NCBI RefSeq assembly: GCF_022024235.1
Contig: NZ_CP091799.1
Coordinates: forward strand, 1,809,001 to 1,873,000
DNA from: Segatella baroniae B14
GTDB taxonomy: Bacteria; Bacteroidota; Bacteroidia; Bacteroidales; Bacteroidaceae
Reading direction: 5' to 3'
DNA: 64,000 nucleotides
The stretch's first letter is position 1. Each line of letters starts with the position of its first letter. Position numbers and translations under genes: made by a program. The notes under the pieces were generated by a model. The model was not told the origin of the DNA, did not search any database, and saw only the letters and a list, made by a program, of their open reading frames with translations. Below are positions 18,316 through 26,367 of this stretch, one piece after another.

Positions 18316-18331
18316 TGATTTCCTTTTTTTA

Positions 18332-19207
18332 TTATCTATCTTGTTTCTTTGCCCTTGTATCCTTGACAATCTTTCCTGCCAAGAAGCAAAGTTCTATCCC
18401 CATCACTACCCAATGCCAAGGATATTCGCTCGGATGTGCAATGAGCTTCCCGATGATGCCCGTGCGATTAAATGCCTCTACCGCTATCCAGAACACGATG
18501 ACCGTTGCCGTACCCATTCTGATGTTTGCTCCCCACGATTGCAAGTGGAGTTGCTTGCGAAATACGTATGGGGCGGAAAGCAAGGCACCGAAGGCTACAC
18601 CGAAGGTGACTGGACTCTCACGACCAAACAATTGAGGATCGTAGAGGTTCATCAGCAGGAGATAGCAAGTCCAGAGCATTGTGTTGATTTCCATGAAGGT
18701 AACAATGCTGGTGTGGCGGGTCATAGGACGAGCGACTATTAGTCGCTTATTCTTTCCTAAGAAGAGCGTCTGCCACCAGTTGAGGAAGTTGCAGGCATTG
18801 CGAGAACAGAAGATGTAGAGCAGCATCACCATTACCCACAAGCCGAATGTGGCAGGGAGCAAGAGATATTCAGGTCGGCTCAACACCTCTCCCGTTGTGG
18901 GGTCAATCTCGGCATGTGTTCCCCAACGATGGGCATAATACATGAAGAGAAAATCCACCCAGCCTGTCCAATAGAACATACCACCAATGAGTCCGAGCAA
19001 GGTCTGGCGAGTCTGACCCTTGACGAAGACACCGACCACTACCATCATCATACCCACGAAGCCCACAGCCATCCCAGCACCCAATAACTGCGTGCCGTCG
19101 TAATTGTCCTTCAGCACTCGTGCCACCAAATGAACGATGGGCATGCTTCCTAAAATCACGCCCATCGATACTATGGATTTCCACCAATCTAGTTTTCTGT
19201 TACTCAT
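18332..19207 (-). CDS. seven-helix-type membrane protein, twin 2
   Basis: A 291-residue protein with about seven hydrophobic helices and no family that I can name. It is clearly paralogous to the product of 19200-20063. Shared blocks include LDWWKSI/LNWWKSI at the start, VGVFVKG, FYWTGW/LFWTGW, RPEYLxLPATFG, a CNFxNWWQ motif, and ARPMTxHTSIVTFMExN with a conserved His. The latter His and a conserved Trp-rich face could bind heme, but this is inference from context only. Its start overlaps the end of its twin by 8 nt. Expression should follow hmuR-hmuY. Confidence 0.78.
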   Translation of the reverse strand: MSNRKLDWWKSIVSMGVILGSMPIVHLVARVLKDNYDGTQLLGAGMAVGFVGMMMVVVGVFVKGQTRQTLLGLIGGMFYWTGWVDFLFMYYAHRWGTHAEIDPTTGEVLSRPEYLLLPATFGLWVMVMLLYIFCSRNACNFLNWWQTLFLGKNKRLIVARPMTRHTSIVTFMEINTMLWTCYLLLMNLYDPQLFGRESPVTFGVAFGALLSAPYVFRKQLHLQSWGANIRMGTATVIVFWIAVEAFNRTGIIGKLIAHPSEYPWHWVVMGIELCFLAGKIVKDTRAKKQDR

Positions 19208-20063
19208 GTGTCTTCTTCTTTCTTGCAGCTATCATGATATACACAAGCAATGCCACGAATGCCACGAGGATGCAAATCATCTGGGTAGTATACTTCTCCG
19301 GCTCAATCCAAATCTCCTTGAAAAAGTCCAAGCGACCAAGCACTTCCACAGGTACCCAGAACACGACAACCGTTGCGATAGCCATACGGATATTGGCTCC
19401 CCATGTGCTCAAACGCAACTGCTTTCGGAAGATGAAGAAACTACCTATCAGACAAGCTGCGGCAACAACCGAAGTTACAGGATGATGGTCGCCTAGGAAG
19501 TTCTTGTCGTAGCAGAACATCAACAGGAGATAGCTAGTCCAGAGAATCATGTTCAGTTCCATGAAGGTGACGATACTTGTATGATGTGTCATCGGACGGG
19601 CGGCAATCTCGTTCTTGCGGGAACGGAAAAGAACACGCTGCCACCAGTTGATGAAGTTACATCCGTTCTTGGTTGAGAAGATGTAGAGCACCATAATCAT
19701 CATCCACATGCCGAAGGTGGCAGGGAGGATGAGGTATTCAGGACGAGTCACAACTTCACCATTCTCCATCTCCGGCTGTGTACCCCAGCGGGTAGCATAG
19801 TACTGGAACAGAAATTCTATCCAACCGGTCCAGAAGAGCAGACCTCCGAAAAGTCCCCAAAGAGTCTGTTTGGTGTCTCCCTTTACGAAGACACCGATTA
19901 CTACCATGATAAGACCTGCCAACCCCATGAAGAAGGCTGAGTAATGCACAGCTTCAGGAGTCATCGTCTTATCCATTATCATCATCAGCGCATGTCCCAA
20001 CGGCATGGTAAAGAGTACCACGAGGAACGAAGCGATGGATTTCCACCAATTCAATTGTTTCAT
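19200..20063 (-). CDS. seven-helix-type membrane protein, twin 1
   Basis: A 287-residue polytopic membrane protein, 12 nt after the HmuY-like gene and overlapping its paralogue by 8 nt. Helices are near residues 8-30, 38-58, 68-88, 118-140, 170-192, 205-225 and 255-280. It shares with the twin the motifs RWGTxxE, RPEYLILPATFG, CNFINWWQ and ARPMTHHTSIVTFMELN, here with two adjacent His residues. No enzyme family is evident. Its place directly behind the receptor and lipoprotein genes suggests an inner-membrane step of the same uptake pathway. Confidence 0.78.
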   Translation of the reverse strand: MKQLNWWKSIASFLVVLFTMPLGHALMMIMDKTMTPEAVHYSAFFMGLAGLIMVVIGVFVKGDTKQTLWGLFGGLLFWTGWIEFLFQYYATRWGTQPEMENGEVVTRPEYLILPATFGMWMMIMVLYIFSTKNGCNFINWWQRVLFRSRKNEIAARPMTHHTSIVTFMELNMILWTSYLLLMFCYDKNFLGDHHPVTSVVAAACLIGSFFIFRKQLRLSTWGANIRMAIATVVVFWVPVEVLGRLDFFKEIWIEPEKYTTQMICILVAFVALLVYIMIAARKKKTHE

Positions 20064-20075
20064 AATGTTTAATAC

Positions 20076-21023
20076 TTATTTTAATTCATCTAAGTAATAA
20101 CTGATTCTTCCTCCTTCATCACCTATCTGCACATTGGCATCATACCAGGAGATAATCTGGAGTTTGTAATATCTTTCACCATCCCACGAACGGATTACGT
20201 AGGTATGGAAAGAAGGAGTATATACTGGAGGTGGACCAGAGAAGGTCATTGCCTTTTCGAGCACCGGATTGCCGCTTACCAACTGCTTGGCAGGTCCGTT
20301 GTTCGGGTCGAACCAAGGGTTCTCTTTCATATCCAGTTTGTTCGCGATGCAATACTTGTTCCAGTCGTTCTGTGACATGGTGACATAGACGCTTGCTGAA
20401 TCATCCACGGCAAAGGTCATATTGTGTTCAGACAGATAAGCATCCACCTGCGCCTTGCTCGTCCACTTGTCATATTCGGCATAGCCCAGGTCGGCAGCAC
20501 CGCCCTTGCCTATGCCGCTTGTTCCACTGTTGGTTCGCAGCTGGTAACCATCAAAGGCAAGGTCCCACTCCGTAGCAGGATAAGCCATCGTGTTGGGGTC
20601 ATCCTCCTTGTTCTCCATCACCATAATGCTGCTGGCTTGTCTTTTTACCGTCTTATAGGTAAACTTGCCTGTAGCTTGATTCTTGGTAAAGATGGTATCG
20701 CCGTTCTCATCACGCTCTGCATCCTCGAAGATGTTCTTCTGCACACCTTCGCTCCAATACTTTACGAGTTTGGCAGTACCTTTATAATGGAAATATTCCT
20801 CTATCGGCTTGCCGTCAATAAAGGCGATGACACTCTGGTTAGGATTCAGCACATTATAGCGATGTCCCGTCTTCAGGTCAAAATAGAGCCAGTCGTTCGT
20901 AACGCCTGTGCTATATCCTGTCTTTCGGGGAAGGGTATGGCCCGTAAAATCCTCAGCCTCATAAGATACGCAGCTCGTCATTGCAGCTGCCATACCTATT
21001 ATATATAGTAATGCTTTCTTCAT
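20076..21023 (-). CDS. hmuY: HmuY-family lipoprotein (heme-binding protein homologue)
   Basis: A 315-residue lipoprotein (signal ending MTSC, Cys18). The HmuY fold signature is visible: TEWDLAFDGYQLRTNSGTSG at 151-170, GKGGA at 172-176, and the C-terminal YYKLQIISWYD ... GGRISYYLDEL. HmuY proteins are surface hemophores that take heme from host proteins and pass it to HmuR. P. gingivalis HmuY uses two His ligands, and some Prevotella and Tannerella homologues are reported to use Met. Met202, Met216 and Met232 are possible candidates here, not proven. A residue-100 insertion makes it longer than P. gingivalis HmuY. Start and receptor stop share one base (TAATG). Confidence 0.88.
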   Translation of the reverse strand: MKKALLYIIGMAAAMTSCVSYEAEDFTGHTLPRKTGYSTGVTNDWLYFDLKTGHRYNVLNPNQSVIAFIDGKPIEEYFHYKGTAKLVKYWSEGVQKNIFEDAERDENGDTIFTKNQATGKFTYKTVKRQASSIMVMENKEDDPNTMAYPATEWDLAFDGYQLRTNSGTSGIGKGGAADLGYAEYDKWTSKAQVDAYLSEHNMTFAVDDSASVYVTMSQNDWNKYCIANKLDMKENPWFDPNNGPAKQLVSGNPVLEKAMTFSGPPPVYTPSFHTYVIRSWDGERYYKLQIISWYDANVQIGDEGGRISYYLDELK

Positions 21024-23377
21024 TATTTTTTCTTTCTAAATGCTTTTACCAATTCATCTACCAACACTTCCACCTGCACATGCGCCTTGGCTCCTGCCGT
21101 GGCTGGCACGTTAAATATGGTGATGCCCGAACCCAGGGTCTTTGGCACATAGTTAAAGATGTTATCCACACCCACCGTCACCTTCACCTTATTATAGAAG
21201 GTCTGAATCACCGACAGGTTGCACAATACATACTGAGGCAACTGGCAGCGGAAGTAGGCATCGTGGCTCTCACCATTTACAGAGAGTCGGTCCTGCACAT
21301 CGAATTTCTTCTCACCCATGTAGCTTGCCGAGAAGGTGGCGCCCAGTCGGTAGTTCTTCTTGTTGTACTTATAGTCGAGGCTCGCTGTAGCAGCATGAGG
21401 CGAAGTGGTGTTCACCTGGATGCCATCCGTCTTGCTCACGTTCACGTAGCTGTAGGTGGCATTCATCGTGAAGTGGTTGAGGAAGTGCCAGCGCATGATG
21501 GTCTCCAGTCCGATGAGGTTCTGCTTGGCGAGGTTGGTGTATTCAAAGTTATACTGCATGTCGTAGATGCGCCATACGCCCTCTATCTTCTTGCGGAAGA
21601 AGTTGCCATACACATTGCCCGAGATGAAGAAGTTATCGTTCGAGTACTCTGTACCCAGGCTCACGTAGTTGTTCTTCTCAGGCTTCAGGTCCTCGTTACC
21701 CTTAATCATGAACATGCCGAGGTGATCCCAGTTGAAGAACAGCTCCTTGATGCTTGGCGAACGGTAGCCCATCGAGTAGTTGGCTCTCCACGCCCAGTGA
21801 TCCGAAGGACTCCACTTGAAGGCAATCTTAGGCATCGCCATCAGTCCGAAGGCACGGCTGAAGTTGGTTCTCACACCTGCCGAAACCATCCAGTGGTCGT
21901 TCATCGTCCACTCGTCTTGCAGGAAAGCCTCCGTTTCCTTCAGCGAACGGGTGCGCATGATGTGGGAGGCATCGCCGTTGAATCGGTCGCTCGTCAGGTC
22001 ATCGCTCAGGTGCTCGATACCGAGGATGAGGTCGTGGCCCTCGAACTTCTGCGAGGTGATGGAGAGGCGAGGCTGGAAGATACGGCTTTTATACACTTTG
22101 GTACGCTCGTCGATACGCTCGTGTCGCTTGAAGCGGTCGTAGAAGTCGCCATGAAGGGAGGCGGTAATCTTGAACCAATCCTTGAAGGAGTACTTAACCT
22201 TGGTTCCAGCCGTCCAGTCACGTGCCTGACTGAAGGTCATATCCTGAATGAGGTCGTAGGTATTCATATAGAACGCACTACCGTAGGCAAGAATCTCTAG
22301 ATTCTTGAAAGGGTCGTAGAAAACCTTCTGCGATACCGAGATATGCTCTGTGCCCTCGATGCCCATTGGCGGACGGGAAGCCACGCTGGTAATGGTCACG
22401 TCGTGGTCGAGCCAAGGGTTCGCCTCTTGGGTATAGACCTTCTTGTCGTTCTCCGCCTGGTACATGTAGAAGGCATCGCTCGAAGAATACCACACATCGG
22501 TCTGCGAGGTCACCTTGCCAGCGTTGAATCCTGCCGATACCCAGCTCTGCAGGTTCGGGCGGTCGGCATTCTTCTCAAACATATACAAGAAATCCTTTTT
22601 GGATGGATTCTTGTAGTTGCGCTCGTTCATCTGTCCCCAGCGTACACCAGCCTGAATGTCGATAGGCTTGGTGGTCTTCTTGGTGATAAGATTGATGACG
22701 GCACCCGATGCACGGCTTCCATAGAGGGTACTGCTGGCACCCTTCACGATTTCGATGCGGTCGATGGCATGGAGGTTGAATCGCTCATAGTCAAGGTTGC
22801 CTGCCATGTCGCCCGTCAATCGCTCACCATCCTGTAGGAAGAGCACGTGGCGGGCATCCAAGCCCTGCATGGAGATTTCGTTGCCGAAACCCACCTTCTG
22901 GATGTTCATACCCGGGGTCTCCTGTTGCAAAGCCTTGGCCAGGTCAGCATAGCCTGCATCTACCAGTTCCTTACCGCCGAGCACCTGCGTGCTCACTGGC
23001 GAGAGCTTGATAGGTCGGGCGGTGCGGGAACCTGTAACCACCACCTCGTTCACCTTCATCACGTCCTCGGTCATGAAGAGCTTGAGGGAGCTGTCGCTTC
23101 CGATGGTTCCATTCAGAGGGTTGTAACCCACGGATACCACCTGGTAATAACACTTGTCACTCTGAGGCACCGAGATAGTAGCCTCACCATCCATGTTGGT
23201 AACAACACGCTGTGGCGATTTCAATTTCTCATTGTCGGCGTAAGTGATGACTGCGCCGATGATTGGCTGCTCAGTGGCTTTGTCGAAGATACCGAACTTC
23301 ACCTTTCGCTGTGCAGCGACAGGGAGGACGAGTATCAGCAGTAAGCCAATGAGCATTACATTTCTAATTGTCTTCAT
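21023..23377 (-). CDS. hmuR: TonB-dependent receptor, HmuR-like
   Basis: A 784-residue outer-membrane receptor. Signal peptide 1-22, a carboxypeptidase-regulatory-like beta domain (about 24-102), a TonB-box-like EVVVTGS at 111-117, the plug (about 122-235, with GASSTLYGSRASGAVINLITKK) and a 22-strand barrel. YRSP (538-541) and GNEDLKPE (560-567) correspond to the FRAP/NPNL-type motifs of heme and hemoglobin receptors. With the coupled HmuY-like gene this supports heme or hemoprotein uptake powered by TonB. Codon use is GC-rich compared with the backbone, indicating transfer. Other metal-chelate substrates cannot be excluded. Confidence 0.87.
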   Translation of the reverse strand: MKTIRNVMLIGLLLILVLPVAAQRKVKFGIFDKATEQPIIGAVITYADNEKLKSPQRVVTNMDGEATISVPQSDKCYYQVVSVGYNPLNGTIGSDSSLKLFMTEDVMKVNEVVVTGSRTARPIKLSPVSTQVLGGKELVDAGYADLAKALQQETPGMNIQKVGFGNEISMQGLDARHVLFLQDGERLTGDMAGNLDYERFNLHAIDRIEIVKGASSTLYGSRASGAVINLITKKTTKPIDIQAGVRWGQMNERNYKNPSKKDFLYMFEKNADRPNLQSWVSAGFNAGKVTSQTDVWYSSSDAFYMYQAENDKKVYTQEANPWLDHDVTITSVASRPPMGIEGTEHISVSQKVFYDPFKNLEILAYGSAFYMNTYDLIQDMTFSQARDWTAGTKVKYSFKDWFKITASLHGDFYDRFKRHERIDERTKVYKSRIFQPRLSITSQKFEGHDLILGIEHLSDDLTSDRFNGDASHIMRTRSLKETEAFLQDEWTMNDHWMVSAGVRTNFSRAFGLMAMPKIAFKWSPSDHWAWRANYSMGYRSPSIKELFFNWDHLGMFMIKGNEDLKPEKNNYVSLGTEYSNDNFFISGNVYGNFFRKKIEGVWRIYDMQYNFEYTNLAKQNLIGLETIMRWHFLNHFTMNATYSYVNVSKTDGIQVNTTSPHAATASLDYKYNKKNYRLGATFSASYMGEKKFDVQDRLSVNGESHDAYFRCQLPQYVLCNLSVIQTFYNKVKVTVGVDNIFNYVPKTLGSGITIFNVPATAGAKAHVQVEVLVDELVKAFRKKK

Positions 23378-23526
23378 TTATATTGCTATTCTATTTTTTC
23401 CAATTTCTTACACGATTTCAGCCTCGCTATGGCTTGTTTCTCTTCCCTTCATTTTTTACTTGCAAAAAGAAAGAGAGACATGTCTGGGCATATCACTCTT
23501 TCCTTTTATATATAAGCTACAGTCTC

Positions 23527-24177
23527 TTATTTGATTCCGTGCTCCTTTTTATACGCAGCCAAGTCTACCTCGTACTTTTTCTTGTCTGCCTCAAAAGTAG
23601 CGAGGCGAGACTTGTCAATGGTCTGCTTGAAGCACTCAGAACGTACATTCATCATATTGTAGTTGACGATAAATTGTATTTCGTGGGTCTTGGCATTGTA
23701 ATAACCTTGCACGCTACTGCCTTTGGCACTTGATGCAGAACCGTCTGTATCTGTTCCCCATACAGCACCGTCTTCACCCTTAAACTTTATCCAACCATCA
23801 CCTGTATATTCTTTCTGCTCCCAAGAGTTGAGAACCATGGTCTTGACATCACACTTAAAATTGATAATCATTCCCATGTTTCCGACCGTGAAGTCAAGCA
23901 AAGAAATGGTGAAAGTTTGTGCGTCAGTCTTATTCCATTCAAACTTAAACTTTGTAGGACATCCCTCCGGTAAAAGGGTCTTGTTCACGCCATTCATCGT
24001 TGCGTTTGTACTAAGTACAATCTCGCCATTGAGATAGTTTGTTGCCTCTTTCACAAGTTCAGAATTTGCATCAGAGTTAATGATTTCTTCATCAGAAGAA
24101 CAAGAACAAAATGCAAAAACAGCGAAAAAAAGCAAAGATAGGAAGGCGATGTTTTTCTTGAAGTTTGCTTTCATCAT
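23527..24177 (-). CDS. lipoprotein with calycin-like domain
   Basis: A 216-residue protein with a lipoprotein signal (FCSCSS). The mature part has a predicted beta-rich domain whose core (LSTNATMNGVNKTL ... TFTISLLDFTVGNMGM) resembles that of the neighbouring 24229-24699 product (LNTTLTPNGDG ... LVLSEFKVGNMPA), consistent with the calycin-like barrels common in Bacteroidales surface lipoproteins. The C-terminal 30 residues are highly charged and helical. Two consecutive ATG codons (24177 and 24174) could start it. It precedes hmuR by 149 nt and may bind a small ligand; function unknown. Confidence 0.72.
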   Translation of the reverse strand: MMKANFKKNIAFLSLLFFAVFAFCSCSSDEEIINSDANSELVKEATNYLNGEIVLSTNATMNGVNKTLLPEGCPTKFKFEWNKTDAQTFTISLLDFTVGNMGMIINFKCDVKTMVLNSWEQKEYTGDGWIKFKGEDGAVWGTDTDGSASSAKGSSVQGYYNAKTHEIQFIVNYNMMNVRSECFKQTIDKSRLATFEADKKKYEVDLAAYKKEHGIK

Positions 24178-24188
24178 GTAACAAACAA

Positions 24189-24220
24189 AGGTCTTCCCTT
24201 ATATTTTAAGGGAAAGACCT
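24189..24220 (-). terminator. Hairpin between the two calycin-like genes
   Basis: The stem AGGTCTTCCCTT/AAGGGAAAGACCT with one bulge is followed on the minus strand by a TTTGTTTG stretch. It is a terminator or attenuator that may reduce read-through from the upstream gene. Confidence 0.5.
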
Positions 24221-24228
24221 AAGTTAAT

Positions 24229-24699
24229 TTATTTTATTGTACATTCTGTTGTGAAATGAACCTCAGTATCGAAAGCAACACCTAAGAATTTTGCATCAAC
24301 ACTCTTAACAGTATACTCCAACTTTCCTGTTGTAGCATCATAGCTACCTTGGATAGTAGCGTCAAACTTCAAACCGCTACCGAAACTCAAGATAATGGCA
24401 TCAGGGCAATCGTTCACTGTTGTACCATCAAGAACTACATCATCAGCTACTACTTTCAACTTGGCTGGCATATTGCCAACCTTAAACTCAGACAACACCA
24501 ATTTGTACGAACCATCTCCATTTGGAGTCAAGGTTGTGTTAAGAGCAGGAGAAACATCATTCTGATGTACAGGATTCTTGTCCTTGTTCATGTAAACTTT
24601 GTCCAAGCAACCATAGATAGTTGTCTGAGCTGATGCAGTACTTGCGAAAACCATCATGCTGATGAAGGCAATCGCCATTAAAAACGTTCTTTTAAACAT
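24229..24699 (-). CDS. secreted calycin-like domain protein
   Basis: A 156-residue protein with a cleavable signal peptide (cut likely after ASTASA, no lipobox Cys). The mature part is a single predicted beta-barrel domain with the LxEFKVGNMPAKLKV segment shared with the 23527-24177 product and a C-terminal VAFDTEVHFTTECTIK strand. It is likely periplasmic or surface exposed. Context (LRR lipoprotein upstream, calycin lipoprotein and HmuR downstream) suggests a role in the same uptake locus; no biochemical function can be assigned. Confidence 0.7.
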   Translation of the reverse strand: MFKRTFLMAIAFISMMVFASTASAQTTIYGCLDKVYMNKDKNPVHQNDVSPALNTTLTPNGDGSYKLVLSEFKVGNMPAKLKVVADDVVLDGTTVNDCPDAIILSFGSGLKFDATIQGSYDATTGKLEYTVKSVDAKFLGVAFDTEVHFTTECTIK

Positions 24700-24729
24700 A
24701 ATTATTAAAATTTTAAATTATTATTAAAA

Positions 24730-26169
24730 TTATTTCCATTTAACTGGATTGTATTTCGAAAATGAACTTGAATCGTCTCTTAGATGCGCAGAGTACTTAT
24801 TGATAAACTCTTGTGTTCCTGCTTTGTCTAAAACATCCTGCGATATTGTAAAGCTAACCTTTCGCTTAGGATTTGAAGCAAAATCAAATACCTTGTTATC
24901 TGAATTACGAAAAGAAGCTATCAAATTACTTGGGTAAGTAATATCACAATTAGGAAGTTGACAAAGAACGAATGCTCCAATAGCTTCAATGCTTTGCAAA
25001 TCAATAGATTTTAGCTTTGGAAGATTTGCCAAGATTACCTGATTTGTGACTTTTTTATTATCTGCTTTTATCTTTATTTCTTCAAGATTTTCACAATCTC
25101 TGCAATCCAAGAAATTAGACATTGTTACATCAAAATCCTTTGTGTCTTGATTAAGAAATGCCGTATTTGTCAAATCCAAAGATGTTACAGACTGATTGTT
25201 GCTTATTCCTAAAGAAGAAAGAGCAGTTGCGTCGCTCAAATCTAGCCCTCCAATAAAATTTGTATTTTCTACGACCAAGCCTTTGATATTTTGTCTTGGA
25301 GATAATCTGTGACATTCAAATTGCTTAGTTTCTTCTGTACTTGTCTGAACATCAATGAACACATAAAAAGACTCATAAAAAGGATTGTTCACAAAATATT
25401 CTATTCCTTCGATAGAAGCAATTTTTTCAATATCTGCATATTGTGTGTCATATTGCAAGAAAATATTGCGTCCTCTGTCTTCAAGACCGAGAGGTTTGCT
25501 GATGTCCAACTTTCCGTCAGAAGTGAAAACCGAACTAAAGTTCATCTTCAAATAAGCTGCAAAGTAAGTATCTGGAATTTTTCTCAAAGTATTATACTTC
25601 TCCAAAGAACCCTTATCATTTACCATTTGCATGTCAACAGTCTTATTCTCTGCCTCATTCTCTGTATAGAAAGGCATCAAGTCCTCTACATTATACTTGC
25701 AAGAAGCAGGGAGATAAAGCTTTGTAAACTCATGAAGGATGGTAGCTTTCACTTCATCATTTACGACCTGAGCACTTACCAAGCCGTCGAAGTCGTAGAT
25801 GTCATTGCCTTGCAAGTCAAGACCTGTAATCTGTGAAGGAAGTGAAGCGATATGGAAAAGTGGACCATAGCCATTGTTACTAAGGTTCAACTCTTTCAAA
25901 TTAGGAAAAACAGAAAGTTCCTTCAAGGCATCGGTATCAACCTTTGTGCCTGAAAGGTCGAGAGATGTGGTGCTGGTTGCTTTGTCGTCAAGGAGCAACT
26001 TGCCGTTCTCATCGAATGTATATCCTTTGCTTTCGAGAAGGGTTTTGAGCTGAGAATTGTCAACTGCCACCTCACTATAAGAAGGCGCATCATCATCGCT
26101 GCTGCAAGAAGCGAAGCCGAGGCAGAGAGCTATTGCAGCGAGACCGATGAAATTCTTTAAAATTTTCAT
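24730..26169 (-). CDS. leucine-rich-repeat lipoprotein
   Basis: A 479-residue surface lipoprotein candidate: signal ending FASCSS (Cys22), an Asp-rich stretch just behind it of the kind linked to surface export in Bacteroidota, then leucine-rich repeats. Repeat units are visible at about 70-125 (LDLSGTKV, LKELNLSNN, ITGLDLQGND) and 300-390 (GLDLSDATAL, SLDLTNTAFL, LKSIDLQS), separated by a non-repeat insert. Such proteins bind protein partners or host ligands. It is the first gene of the run leading to hmuR, with a TACCTTTG element 63 nt upstream. Confidence 0.82.
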   Translation of the reverse strand: MKILKNFIGLAAIALCLGFASCSSDDDAPSYSEVAVDNSQLKTLLESKGYTFDENGKLLLDDKATSTTSLDLSGTKVDTDALKELSVFPNLKELNLSNNGYGPLFHIASLPSQITGLDLQGNDIYDFDGLVSAQVVNDEVKATILHEFTKLYLPASCKYNVEDLMPFYTENEAENKTVDMQMVNDKGSLEKYNTLRKIPDTYFAAYLKMNFSSVFTSDGKLDISKPLGLEDRGRNIFLQYDTQYADIEKIASIEGIEYFVNNPFYESFYVFIDVQTSTEETKQFECHRLSPRQNIKGLVVENTNFIGGLDLSDATALSSLGISNNQSVTSLDLTNTAFLNQDTKDFDVTMSNFLDCRDCENLEEIKIKADNKKVTNQVILANLPKLKSIDLQSIEAIGAFVLCQLPNCDITYPSNLIASFRNSDNKVFDFASNPKRKVSFTISQDVLDKAGTQEFINKYSAHLRDDSSSFSKYNPVKWK

Positions 26170-26231
26170 TGTTTTATTATTTTTTTAAATGTTTATAATT
26201 AATCAAAAATATTACCCTTAATTTGTGGATA

Positions 26232-26239
26232 CAAAGGTA
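26232..26239 (-). promoter_or_regulatory. -7 promoter element of the LRR-calycin operon
   Basis: The minus strand reads TACCTTTG, a perfect TAnnTTTG, 63 nt before the LRR lipoprotein ATG; no good -33 element is seen. The rest of 26170-26367 is AT-rich without genes. Confidence 0.55.
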
Positions 26240-26367
26240 CATATTTGTTAAATAATGTGTAATACCTAAAAATAATGAAATTTACAATAGTAATTTGTTA
26301 TGATTTATAGGGTTTCTCATCTGTCTTGTTGAGAAATCATAACATATCTAAGATTTTCAATTGTTTT

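Noticed and set aside
21023..23344. Long open frames on the plus strand opposite the HmuR-like gene (e.g. 20981-22300 and 22847-23344)
   Set aside because: They are antisense shadows of a GC-rich real gene; no start context and no recognisable domain, while the minus-strand frame has complete receptor motifs.
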